Shown: positions 9,017 to 18,471 of the stretch, in pieces
Numbering within the stretch: the stretch's first letter is position 1
Layout of the letters: each line of letters opens with the position of its first letter
From: Mycosarcoma maydis
Lineage: Eukaryota > Basidiomycota > Ustilaginomycetes > Ustilaginales
Assembly (NCBI RefSeq): GCF_000328475.2
Contig: NC_026493.1
Span: 62,001-126,000, forward strand
Reading direction: 5' to 3'
DNA length: 64,000 bases
Program-made: the position numbers and the translations under genes
Notes under the pieces: generated by a model
What the model was told of the DNA's origin: nothing
Seen by the model: only the letters and a program-made list of their open reading frames with translations
The model's database searches: none

Positions 9017-10327
9017 GGTGAAATGCTCTCGTCGAGCCAAGCGCTCCGGCGGGATCTTGCAGAGAGGCCAGGAAGGGGGAGTTGTACGATAGGCGTCGGG
9101 CGTGTAACGGGGAGGGAGACGCTATGAAGAGTACGTGGAAGTTCGCGAGGTTTTTATGAGGAGGTCGAACCAGTTGGCTCGGGGTTCAGAAGCCGTGCCT
9201 CGTTGTGTGACGGTTGGACGGCAGACGTTTCCGAAACTAGAGGGTAGGTCCCCGCGGAGCGAGCGAGCGTGTAACGGCCCGCATTTGGAACCAAAACCCA
9301 CTGTGATCGCGGCGCGCATGGTGGGCGACATACTTGTGGTCTTTGCTCGACCATCAAAATTGTGCAACTCAAAACAAGAGACCGGGTAGAGTGGGGAGGG
9401 AGGTGGAAGAAAATTTCCTGGGAGGATGCGCTTCTAGAGCATTCCCGATTTCGTGATTGGTGATACTGTAGCTCAGTGTCTCTCACTTCAAGCTGATCCA
9501 GTTTCTGAAGAGTCAACAGCGTTTGAGGCACCGCATGCTTACGCTTGGCATGATCTGGGCCACGACAGGAAACGGCACTAGAGCAGTCATGAGGGGGCCG
9601 TGAATAGATGACGTCGAACATTCTTCGCAGGTGATCTTGCCTGTTGGATGGGTTCACGCTTTGCATCCGCGAATTTTTATATCCGAGCCACGTCGGATCT
9701 ATGGTTCCGGGCAAACCCAGCGTTGTTTTGGCCAGATCGGTCAATTTGTTTTCGTAACGTATTCTTAGTTACTTAATTTCGTTTGCTCTGCTCTGCTCAA
9801 CTCAGCTCAGCCCGGCTCCCCAGCTCAACCTCACGCAATTCTGAGAATCACGAATCGTGAAGGGCATGTGAATCACGACGATTCATTCGTGATTGTTGCG
9901 CTCGTGTGAGTTGATGCGATTCGCCGCTTGAAATTTACGAATGCTCATTCAAATTTAGTCGGATATGCTTTCCGTAACAAACATGAACCTAAAAGGCGCA
10001 CTTTCTTCGACAGGGACGCTTCAGGCTTGACCTAACTTAGATAGGTTGACGTAGATAAGATTTTCACTCCCCAATCGAACAGCTCGCTCGCCTAGCCACA
10101 AAGCACAAGCACACGGCCATTTACTTGGCTCGCAGATGTATCTTGGCGTTGACTCGGCCCGATTTCCAGGCAGGTGCGGTTCCGGTGTTTCCGTGGCTGT
10201 TCCGCCTGCACTAGCGCAGTAAAGCTAACTTGGCATGTATAACCGACAGGTGTGAAAGCAAGTCGAACAGGCGACGGCGAATCGCGCTCGCACATCAAGC
10301 GAGAGCTAATCTGAATGGCGAATGGCA
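9017..10327. other. Upstream region of the ABC transporter gene; 3' flank of the PPR gene
   Basis: 1.3 kb without a recognisable gene. It has a CCGCGGA word at 9252-9258, a CTCAGCTCAGC-type purine/pyrimidine-skewed stretch around 9782-9815 and GTGAATC words around 9840-9890. An open frame covers much of 9154-9744 on the minus strand, but it has no family motif and is low complexity in places, so I do not call it. Confidence 0.5.
9252..9258. promoter_or_regulatory. PDRE-like site (CCGCGGA) upstream of the PDR transporter
   Basis: CCCGCGGA lies about 235 bp upstream of the transporter ATG and matches 7 of 8 positions of the yeast pleiotropic drug response element TCCGCGGA. Whether smuts use a Pdr1/Pdr3-like Zn2Cys6 regulator with this specificity is unknown, so this is only a candidate. 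Confidence 0.25.
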
Positions 10328-12973
10328 TCAAGTCAGAGCTTGTACTTCTGTCCGTGCTTGACCCGTAGCAAGATGGTCTTGCGCCAGTTGAGCTTCCAGA
10401 TGCTCAACGACGCGGCGTAACCGGTTGTCCAACCGGAATCCTGTCCAATTCACCTTGCCTGATGATCCGGTAACAGTAGGGTCGAACTTGTCCACAACCT
10501 TCTGCCACATGGCCAGACTCCATGCGGCATGATCTCCGCTGACTCTGCGGATGGCAGTGAGAATCCAAAACAGCTGATTCGGAGAAGGTGCGCGTCGAAT
10601 CGCATCCATCTTACGCTTTTCCGCCAACGTCAGCCAACCGAAAGGCGTCGAGATGTTTCGATTCACGCTTCGGCTGCTTCGGTCTACCCTTGCAACCCTG
10701 CTGCTTGGTCCAAGTGCTTGACTCAGATCGGGCGTATGGTCGAGGAAAGCGCTGAAAATCTCTTGAAACGTCTCGATCCTCCACAGCTGCAGCTGATGGC
10801 TCTGAGCCGAATCTTGGCTAGCATGCGGCGCTTCTCGCACGATGTCAACCTCGGTCACCTGTGATGCTGCATTTGGTACCAGTTCCCACTCGCTACATTC
10901 TGCATGCTGAGCATCGAACCTCACCGCTTTGCTTGGTCTTCCATGTCGCGAGAAGCCCTTGAAGAAACTGTCAAAGATGGCCAGCGTAGGTTGCATCTTG
11001 CTTTCTTCCGCTTCCGCTTCCACATTGCTTGCTCTAGTATCGCCGGCACTTTTGCCAGCTTGACGTGTGCGCGTCGAAACTAGGTCCTTGAATACACTCA
11101 ATGCATCCGCGAAGCGTCCCTCTCGGGTCAGACTGCTAATCATCAAGGCGTGTGTGATCTCGTCGGGCACGAGCTGCAGCGGGAGACTTGGAATGCCAAG
11201 CACCGCCTGAACAGCGTCGTTCTGTAAGCTCCGCGACGAGTTGGACCAGTTGGAATGGGTCCGAGTGAGTTTCGGGCCGTCTCGATCAGGCCAAGCAAGT
11301 GGTCCAAGCTCGTCTTGCGAGAGGTGCTCGTTTCGGTCTGCGCAGCTTGTAGCCTCGGATACCATGTCGCGTTGGCCGTAAAGGATGGACGAATTTTGAG
11401 ACGCTAGTTCAGCCTGAACCGAATTTTGTCGCAGTTGACGGTAAACCTCGAAGGCGCTCTCGATCGCATCGGCGTGTGTGAAGCTCCTGTCGTGCCGACT
11501 TGTCGAAGCAGGACCACGCACCAGCCAATGCCACATCGCATTGTTGATGCAGTCGATGTTGAGAAGCATTTGCTTATTTGCAGAGCGTACTACACGATGC
11601 ACCATATCCCAGCGGTCCAGTAGACAATACATGGTGATCATGATGTTGAACGTCACTGCATCCGGCTCGATCCGATTCCTGCGCTGCATCCGTTCCAGCA
11701 CTGAGTGGAAGAGCCGATCCGCACGCTCGTACTCGTCGGCATGCAAAGACATCGCATCCGAGTCAAGGTCGAGGCGACGCAGTTTGTTCGCGATCGATGT
11801 ATCGAGCTCAGCAGTGCGTGAATCGTGTTGCATCTCTGCAAACTTCGCCCCTTGGTCGTCATCCTGTTCCTCTTCGAAAGTTTCTGCTTGCTCCGAGGCC
11901 AATCGTCGCTTGGTCTTGCTCCGATGTATCGTATTCGTGATCACGTTGAGGATCGTGTTGTACGTAGACAGGTCCGGAAAGTCTGCCTGGCGTTGCTTTC
12001 CGCGTCTTTGGCTAAGTCTGGAGCGAGCAACTGGAGATAGCATCGCCGAACGAAGATTATAAAGCGCACCTGTCGGACCGGGCAAAGTCATGTGATTTTG
12101 GGTAGTCTTGCTGTGGGAAGCAGCACTTCGACGCGAGTGCTCGTTGGCTTCGTAGGACAGTAGCTGATCCAGCATCAAATCGATTTCTTCCAAGCCCACG
12201 CTCCGAAGGCTACGACCGATGTGCGCGATGGTGGCATTGAGCACCTTTGGTGACACAACACTGTCCCATGCATCGAGCTCTCTGCGCAAGAGTCGACTGC
12301 GGACAGAGTCGTTTGCATCGTTAGCGAGTTGAAGCTGGAATAGCAGACGACGTTGCTGACCTCGGATATCAGCCATGAGTCGAAGAATGCGATTGGCACC
12401 TCGTTTTGTTTTGGTCGCATCATTGCTGATGAGTCTGAGTACCGATTCGCATTCTGCAGCGCTCAGAGCGCTGTCTGACGATGGATGATAGATCGAAAAC
12501 GGCGTCTCGTCGACCGTGCTGTATTTCCGGTGGTCAAGGTATGCATTCCACACTGCTTCCGTCGAGCCGGTCTGAAGAGCCGCATGTAGCTGGCCCAAGC
12601 TCTTGGCTTTACGTTGCCTGAGGGTTTGGCTCTCGCTGCTTTCACTCGAAGATGCTGCAGGCGTCAAGGATGGTAAGAGCGGGTGTCTTGGATCGAGACG
12701 TAGCAGCGCTGTCTGCTGCGGAACCTTTCGTGCTCCTGTCTGCTTTCGGCTCTTGGCATGGACGCCGTTCGGCTTCGCGGCTGACAGACGATCAGCTTCT
12801 TTCCTTCGCGCGCTTGTCGAAAAAGCTGCAATGATCGAGCCATCTGTCGACGTATATGGCCTTGCTGACTGTGATTTACTCGACCCACAGCGGGGTCGCG
12901 AGCACAGCCAAAGTCCAGCTCTAGTCGAGCTGGTAGCTCGAATAGCCACAGCTGCGGGGACCATGGAGCTCAT
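10328..12973 (-). CDS. Pentatricopeptide-repeat-like mitochondrial protein
   Basis: A single exon of 881 residues. The N terminus is rich in Arg, Ser and Ala with few acidic residues (to about 60), as in mitochondrial targeting sequences. Helical-pair repeats of PPR character can be read around 415-470 (ERADRLFHSVLERM then PDAVTFNIMITMYCLLDRW) and around 600-635 (PDEITHALMISSLTREGRF, DALSVFKDLV), plus a weaker unit near 333-350 (DLSTYNTILNVI). Such proteins bind mitochondrial transcripts and act in RNA stability or translation. Long acidic and serine-rich linkers separate the units. I cannot name an orthologue; the specific RNA target is unknown. The ATG at 12973 is followed in frame by a second ATG three codons on. 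Confidence 0.7.
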   Translation of the reverse strand: MSSMVPAAVAIRATSSTRAGLWLCSRPRCGSSKSQSARPYTSTDGSIIAAFSTSARRKEADRLSAAKPNGVHAKSRKQTGARKVPQQTALLRLDPRHPLLPSLTPAASSSESSESQTLRQRKAKSLGQLHAALQTGSTEAVWNAYLDHRKYSTVDETPFSIYHPSSDSALSAAECESVLRLISNDATKTKRGANRILRLMADIRGQQRRLLFQLQLANDANDSVRSRLLRRELDAWDSVVSPKVLNATIAHIGRSLRSVGLEEIDLMLDQLLSYEANEHSRRSAASHSKTTQNHMTLPGPTGALYNLRSAMLSPVARSRLSQRRGKQRQADFPDLSTYNTILNVITNTIHRSKTKRRLASEQAETFEEEQDDDQGAKFAEMQHDSRTAELDTSIANKLRRLDLDSDAMSLHADEYERADRLFHSVLERMQRRNRIEPDAVTFNIMITMYCLLDRWDMVHRVVRSANKQMLLNIDCINNAMWHWLVRGPASTSRHDRSFTHADAIESAFEVYRQLRQNSVQAELASQNSSILYGQRDMVSEATSCADRNEHLSQDELGPLAWPDRDGPKLTRTHSNWSNSSRSLQNDAVQAVLGIPSLPLQLVPDEITHALMISSLTREGRFADALSVFKDLVSTRTRQAGKSAGDTRASNVEAEAEESKMQPTLAIFDSFFKGFSRHGRPSKAVRFDAQHAECSEWELVPNAASQVTEVDIVREAPHASQDSAQSHQLQLWRIETFQEIFSAFLDHTPDLSQALGPSSRVARVDRSSRSVNRNISTPFGWLTLAEKRKMDAIRRAPSPNQLFWILTAIRRVSGDHAAWSLAMWQKVVDKFDPTVTGSSGKVNWTGFRLDNRLRRVVEHLEAQLAQDHLATGQARTEVQALT

Positions 12974-13471
12974 GGCCAGCTTGAGACACGTGATATCATG
13001 GCCGTACCGCTGGAATGCAGAGTTGTACGTACATGGGATCGGCGGAGGGTGTCAAAGAGCGTGAGAGATGGAAGAGGTGGAAAGACGTAGCTGTGAGTGT
13101 CGAGCAGACGGGCCAAGTTCAATGAGAAGAAAATCCTGACATTCGTGATTCACGAATTGTGATCGATTGTGATACTCAATCACGAATCGTGAATATTCGT
13201 GATTCTGAGTGCCTCCACGCTGTACGACAAGTCAAGTTCAAGGTCAACGACGGCGAATTCTGTGATTGCTTTGCTTGCCTTTGCATCCGAATTCCGATCT
13301 TTTGCCCCTGCTCGCCTTACCATACACGGTAGATGTAAGCTACTGTACACGCATGCCTCTCTACAGCGCTTTGTGCCTTCGGATAACTCAAGGTAAATGA
13401 ATAACCCTACGTGATTCGGGTAGTGTGTTTGCATTGTAATGCCGTGTGTGCATTGCGTGCCCCGTTGGACC
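12974..13471. other. Intergenic: PPR gene 5' flank and gyp1 3' flank
   Basis: About 500 bp with a dense repeat cluster (13141-13206) of GATTCACGAAT and CACGAATCGTGAAT words. I see no gene. Confidence 0.6.
13141..13206. repeat. GATTCAC/GTGAATC repeat cluster
   Basis: Alternating direct and inverted copies of TTCGTGATT, CACGAATTGTG and ATCACGAATCGTGAAT lie between gyp1 and the PPR gene. They belong to the window-wide intergenic repeat family. Confidence 0.75.
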
Positions 13472-15574
13472 TCACTTGTTCAGGTGCGCCGTGTTACCAA
13501 ACAGCGTCTTGTACATGAATGCTTCGCTTAGCAGCATCTCTGCATCCTTGTCTGACCAGCTCTGCGTCGGCAGCGATTGCAGAAACATGATGATTCCCTG
13601 GAAATCCATGGTCTGCAGCTTGTCCGTCCACTTGTGCAGGAACACAGAGCATACGTAGAGGTGAAAGTCGGAGAACGCGTCTGGGCCTTCCGCCTGCAGA
13701 GGTCAAAACGTAGAGGTTGGTCGTGTGAAATACAATGGTCAGCATCTGCCTAGAAAGGATGATAGTGGATCAGGTTCTTATCAACGTACTAGATATGTGT
13801 CCCACATTCGGATGATGTTGCGCACGCTCATCTCGCGCATCAACAAGCAGTTCATCCAACGAAAAGCGAATTGCATGTACTCGACGCCCTGTGCCTGCAA
13901 GTGCGCGTGCAAAGGCGCATCAATGCGAGCGACCAGCTCTCCAAGGCGCCGTACCTGCCGCTGGATACCGGGCTGTGCAAAGATATAGTTGTCCTGAATT
14001 CCATCGAGAAGTTTTGAGAGACACCAGAACGTGTCAGCTTCGATCGCTTGGAGCACGTTTGCTGGTAGCAAAGCTACATCAAACATCTCTGGGTCGGAAT
14101 CGATGTAAGCACTCAGAAAGACTTCGAAAAAGGGCGTGGCGAGATCGTTGATGCCTTGAACATAACCGCTGGCTGGATGCCGGATTGCCCAGACGTACAA
14201 GATCCTCTCGAGGGACCGCTGTGTGGCTTGACGCTGCCATAACTGAATGCCCGGATTCGTTCGGGGGACATCAATGTGGATCTGGTGCCAGATGGCCTGA
14301 TCGAGTGCTGCCATGCCCTTGGCAAAAGCCAGCTGTACACCCGCAGCATACTCGGCACGTTTGCGTGATAGCGTGGAAACGCGCACAGACGCCACTGCCG
14401 GCAGATAACCAAGCAGCAGCTGCCAGACAAGTGGACGCAGCTCATCGGGAACGCCAGCCCACGCTAGGGTGCGGAGCATCGCAATGTCGACGCTTTGCTT
14501 GGATAGACAGCCTAGGAGTTGCTGTCGACGTCTCGAGGTGCGCACACTGCGTTTGCGCGTAATGCTGCCCTTACCCCCTGTCCCGTCGGCGTTCTCGTCT
14601 GTTGGAACTGACCCGTCGTTGCTGAAGCTGACATCGGCACTGTCCATATACGATGCCGAAGAAGGCGACGCGTATGCATCTGCGGTGTCGGCGAAGCTGG
14701 GTCCCGTTATGATGAGGCCATCACCGGCAGCAGCTATGGGGTCAAAGGTGAAGTCAAGCTTTGTCGGTGTTGGAGCGACACCGAGTCTACTGGTGGTGGT
14801 GAGTAGCCGAGCAGGTCCGGTAGCTTGATCTGAAGATGGACTCGGACGGAGAGACGAGTCTGACCATTGTGCGGCGAGGCGGGTGAGGGCGTGAGATGGA
14901 TCGCGGACCAGATGGTCCAGATCTTGGCGAAGGAAGTGGCGTAGCGTCTCTGCTTCGCTCGTCCCCGAGCTCGGCTTGGATACCGCAGCTGACGGACGTC
15001 TACGGCGCACGGTTTTGCCCGTTGTGAGGTCTACATGCTCGGTTTCGCTTCCACTTGCAAGCCCTTGATCTTGGTCTACGATCTGAAATCCAGCGCCACT
15101 AGCATTTCCGGCACGATCGAGATCGAGTCCTGCTGCCATTGCATCTGCTAAATCTGTTGGTGGACTGCCTGCGATTGGGGTCTGGTCGAGCGATTCTTGG
15201 GCGGCAACTGCGCCTTGCTGTTTGTCGATCACAGTCCAGCTAGTACGCCGATTGTGCGATTCTCGTCGTACAATGGAAGCTGGCGCAGTACTTGAAGCCG
15301 ATGCGGAAGAACTGCTTTGAAGCGAAGAGGAAGAAGGTTGACTGCGGTTCTGATCGGGTCGTATGGAGGTCTGCTGGTGGTGGTGATTGTGGTGCTTGCT
15401 GGTAGATGAATAGGACGAGGAGCGAGAAGACGCTTTGAGACTGCGTGGTACGTTTGTGCGAGGTGCAATTTGCGTGACAAAGTCATCATCGTCGGATTCG
15501 ATCCCCCAAGCCTGATCGTCAAAGTCGCCTGCTTTTCTTGCCTGTCCAGCTCGTGATGAAGATGCGCGTGCCAT
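13472..15574 (-). CDS. gyp1: Rab GTPase-activating protein, TBC domain, Gyp1 type
   Basis: Exons 13790-15574 and 13472-13693 encode 668 residues. Gyp1-type proteins stimulate GTP hydrolysis by Ypt1/Rab GTPases at the Golgi. The first half is a long polar, Ser-rich linker. The TBC domain follows, with the arginine finger in HIDVPRT (Arg about 438) and the glutamine finger in YVQGINDLATPFF (Gln about 473). The intron (13694-13789, 96 nt) interrupts the motif WDTYL/AEGPDAFSDFH at a codon boundary. Exon 2 supplies the terminal TBC helices (DFQGIIMFLQSLPTQSW) and ends GNTAHLNK. Reading through the donor stops after two codons. The ATG at 15574 (MARASSSRAG) is used because the frame upstream has no ATG. 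Confidence 0.93.
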
Positions 15575-16086
15575 ATTTCGGACCGAGCGATTAGACTCGA
15601 AGCAGACCGTCAGCAGTATCAACACTGCTCGACTTTCAGCTCGGTAGCCGTGTAACAAGCCGGGGGAATGTGGATGGGAAGAGCAACGAGAGAAGATCCT
15701 GAATGCACACAGACCAAAATCAAAGCCTCGAGCGTGTCTGTCTGGTGTGTGTTTCTTTGGCTCTCCTTCTTCCCTTGGTGCATACCGCGTCTGCGTCCCA
15801 AAGATTCACATAACTTAGTTAACTCGTGACTTTTGAAAGGGTGGGGTCGCGTCCGTGCGCTGTTTGTGTGTCACATGCACGCTCGTCGCTGTAAATCCCG
15901 ATTCAGTGTTCACGATTCAGTTTTCAAGGTTCACGATTTTCACGATTCAAGATCGTGATTGAATATGTTAGTGCCAAGTTCAACAGCACTCAGAACTTCT
16001 CACGTCATGCTTGTTGGCCAAGTCACATACACTTTCTGCTTCTACGCTCCGTAAACAAGACTCGTGACTGGATGAAGTATTCCTGA
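15575..16086. other. Intergenic: gyp1 5' flank and zinc-knuckle gene 3' flank
   Basis: About 510 bp with TTCACGATT repeats at 15898-15960 and the phrase AACTTAGTTAACTCGTGAC near 15815, a motif combination seen in other gaps. I see no gene. Confidence 0.6.
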
Positions 16087-16738
16087 CTATCCCGCGAACC
16101 GCGGTCCTTTGAGAGCTTGCGCTTCTCGTGCCGGATCGTTGGCCCGCTTTGCCTGTCGGTCCCGGGGGCAGCTACGACGAGGGTGGCCAGGATCACCGCA
16201 GTAACTGCAATGGCGTGCCTCACAGTTTTTGTGAAGATGTGCATTGCCGAAGGTCGTATCTCTGCAAAAGATGCAATGGTTGAACCGGGCGGCAAAGCTA
16301 AGTTGATATTTGTCGCCAGCATGGGCGATCCAACCTGGGAAGGTGTGGGCGATGTCGGTTGGGTGATGGTGTCCATCGCGTGCACCTTGTTCCATGTCGA
16401 GCTCGATCAGCATGTAGAGATCGCCGGTGAAGTTGCGTTGGACTCTGTCGGACCCTAGCTTCGGTCTGCAAACCCTTGAGTTCTTTGACAGTGGGAGAAA
16501 TACCATATCGGGCGGTACTAGGTTCGAGCCTGCCAGCATAATCGATTCGCTGAATCACGCAGGGCGGGAGTTCGGAGAACGCGAGTTTGGGTACAGCTGG
16601 AGCATTCTCACCTGTGGCGGGGTCGGCGACTGTGAGGTGAGCTGCAAAGGGTTGCCATTTGGGAACGATGAGAACTGGAGGCAGATCGGTGGCTGCGCTA
16701 GTCGCATTGGAGTTGGATGGATTTGCGGTAGGAGGCAT
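16087..16738 (-). CDS. Spliced zinc-knuckle (CCHC) protein, function unknown
   Basis: Model: exons 16612-16738 and 16087-16529, 189 residues. An N-terminal part of about 42 residues (from MPPTANPSNSN) is joined to a frame opened by the acceptor GGCAG at 16530. The intron is 82 nt with donor GTGAGA. The C-terminal part has CX2CX8HX4C (HCIFCRDTTFG to HKNC) followed by a perfect CCHC knuckle CX2CX4HX4C (CSYCGDPGHPRRSC). Such pairs bind single-stranded nucleic acid. No other domain is seen. If the intron is retained the first frame stays open and gives a 146-residue protein without either finger. Not a retroelement gag as far as can be seen: no adjacent pol or LTR. The join is inferred from frame and splice consensus. 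Confidence 0.6.
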
Positions 16739-17655
16739 GTTGGTTGAGTGAGCGATGGGGTGGTGAATGGTCGAGAAGCGGTGAGTGCGGAAAGATGTTG
16801 TGGGAGTTAGTGGCAGGTTGGAATCGGGTGGACAAGGTAGGGAGAGGCGATGTAGGACAGATGAGAGCTTCTGCCTGCTGCTAGAACGAGCATCGGGTTT
16901 GGGCGTAGCATTGAGTCGATGAGGATGCCGTTGGTGGTGCCGTGGGTGAAGGACCTGCGTGTTGCCATTTGCGAGCGGGGTGTTTAGAGGAGTGCGAGCG
17001 CGGTTTTAGGTATCAGGAGGCAATTTGCCAGTATTGCTGTTGCGACTGTCGACGTGGTCAGCAAAACGAGAAGGAGGAGAACCGGGAGCGAGGGATATCT
17101 GGAGGGTTCGGAGAGGTGGAAATCCCCCCATCCTAGAACTCCCCTTCTGTGGTGCTTTCGATGGGTTCTCCCAAGTAATCACGACGACGATCAACTATGC
17201 CATGACGGAAGCACTACTTACGGTTGCGTCAAGGATAATGGTGCAAGGCGGCAGCCTGTGGGTTCACCACTCGACTTCGTTGTCGTAGTAGTGTCGACGC
17301 GACCGTCAAGCCGAAAGTCAAGGAGCGCGCCTGTACGTGCGGACTCGTTCTCTGATGGTCATAAGGTGCGGCAATATGTGAATGGATCGTGTACCGATGG
17401 TACAGGTCGAGGTTGCAACGCATGGCGTCTTGGGGCGATCTAGGCTGGCTGACTGGATGTTGGAGTGTTTCGTCACCCGAAGAGGGCGAGGAGGGAGGGG
17501 CTGATCTCCGTATGGGGTTGTCAGCTGCATACTTACCTTCGAGGACGCCCATGCTATCGCTACTTGGTATCCCTTTCGCCGCCGTAGCCACCAACGTTGG
17601 CGCAACACAGATGTATCTGTATATATACGCTACTAATGGATGTGTTTGCATCGAA
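16739..17655. other. Intergenic region with possible small spliced gene on the minus strand
   Basis: Upstream of the zinc-knuckle gene and before tRNA-Thr. It contains two perfect GTAAGT donors on the minus strand (17531-17536 and 17216-17221) that allow a tiny three-exon reading frame, listed separately. Otherwise I see no recognisable gene. Confidence 0.5.
16984..17552 (-). CDS. Possible tiny three-exon gene, unknown product (tentative)
   Basis: A minus-strand frame can be assembled from 17537-17552 (MGVLE plus one base), 17222-17330 and 16984-17146, giving 95 residues in a consistent phase. Both donors are GTAAGT and the acceptors end TACAG and CACAG. The last exon would encode a hydrophobic stretch (PVLLLLVLLTTSTVATAIL), possibly one membrane segment. 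No homologue is recognised, and codon-level evidence is weak because each exon is short. It could equally be chance splice sites or a spliced noncoding RNA. It lies between the zinc-knuckle gene and tRNA-Thr. Confidence 0.2.
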
Positions 17656-17749
17656 GCTCCTTTAGCTCAGTGGGAGAGCGCGCCACTCGTACGATTCTAT
17701 CTGTTGTACAGACATGGTGAGGTCACTAGTTCAATCCTGGTAGGGAGCA
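17656..17749 (+). tRNA. tRNA-Thr (anticodon CGT) with a 22-nt intron
   Basis: The cloverleaf can be drawn by hand. The acceptor GCTCCTT pairs with AGGGAGC (one G-U), the D stem is GCTC/GAGC, and the anticodon stem CGCCA pairs with TGGTG. The loop is CTCGTA plus A38 after intron removal, and the T arm is ACTAG-TTCAATC-CTGGT. The discriminator base is A. The anticodon CGT is at 17688-17690 and the intron at 17692-17713, in the canonical place after position 37. Mature length is 72 nt. A TATATATA stretch about 30 bp upstream and a T5 run about 13 bp downstream suit Pol III. Confidence 0.92.
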
Positions 17750-17762
17750 AACAAACATCATC

Positions 17763-17767
17763 TTTTT
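17763..17767 (+). terminator. Pol III T-run terminator of tRNA-Thr
   Basis: Five T residues 14-18 bp after the tRNA 3' end. An 11-T run at about 17773-17783 gives a back-up. Confidence 0.75.
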
Positions 17768-17794
17768 GCAATGTTTTTTTTTTGCATCAGCTAA

Positions 17795-17855
17795 TCACGA
17801 ATCTTTTAGTCGTGGATACATTTCACGAATCTTTTAGTCGTGGATACATTTCACG
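17795..17855. repeat. 28-bp tandem repeat, 2.2 copies
   Basis: The unit TCACGAATCTTTTAGTCGTG plus eight further bases (GATACATT) occurs at 17795-17822 and again identically at 17823-17850. A third partial TCACG follows. Within the unit, CACGA and TCGTG form a short inverted repeat around CTTTTAG. Confidence 0.95.
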
Positions 17856-18471
17856 TTTCTTCGTTTCGTGTTAGTATTTATTTAGCGGAAATATTCTTTT
17901 TTGTACCTTCGTGAATTGTGAATGTTCAGGACGATGACGATGATGAGGCCAATCTCCACGGAAGAGGTTGGGATACAAGGAAGCGTACAACAGAGACCAT
18001 AAACCTTATCGTTTATGAAAGAAAAACTACTCTGGCGTTGGAACCGTTATCGCGGCATACCAAGGGCACCGAGCTTTGAGCGCACGTGGTGAGGGATGAG
18101 GGATGGAGTCATCTGTGAGATCCCCTCGGATCCCCGCGGTGAAGCTGTACGTGGTCACGGGTAATTAAGCAATTTAATTCGTGATTAACTTAGCGCCACA
18201 CATCCTGCAAGTCACGAACATGTGAGTTCATCCAGCAGCACTCACAGACTCGTGACTTGAGCAGGCACCACGCACAGCTTGGCGAAATCACAAGTACAAC
18301 TCAAGTTCAACATAAGAATCGTGAATAGAGCGCACGCGACATCGTACTTTACTGTTCATACGCCTTCTACTCACGACTGACTACCTCGATTCCAGGTGCA
18401 TACCGTGCTCACTACCTTCCCCAGCAACCAACACAAACACACTTTTCGTGCACAAAGCCGTTTGCTCAAAT

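Larger units (their letters stand above)
17750..18471. other. Intergenic: upstream of the alcohol dehydrogenase gene
   Basis: It holds the Pol III terminator, a 28-bp tandem duplication (17795-17855) and scattered CACGA/TCGTG words. The stretch just before 18472 is CA-rich, like a 5' leader. There is no gene. Confidence 0.55.

Noticed and set aside
9154..9744. 196-codon minus-strand frame upstream of the ABC gene
   Set aside because: No recognisable motif and a position typical of a promoter or leader; not enough to call a gene.
16087..16738. Retroelement gag reading of the zinc-knuckle gene
   Set aside because: Only zinc knuckles are shared with gag; no capsid, protease or polymerase frame and no long terminal repeats nearby.
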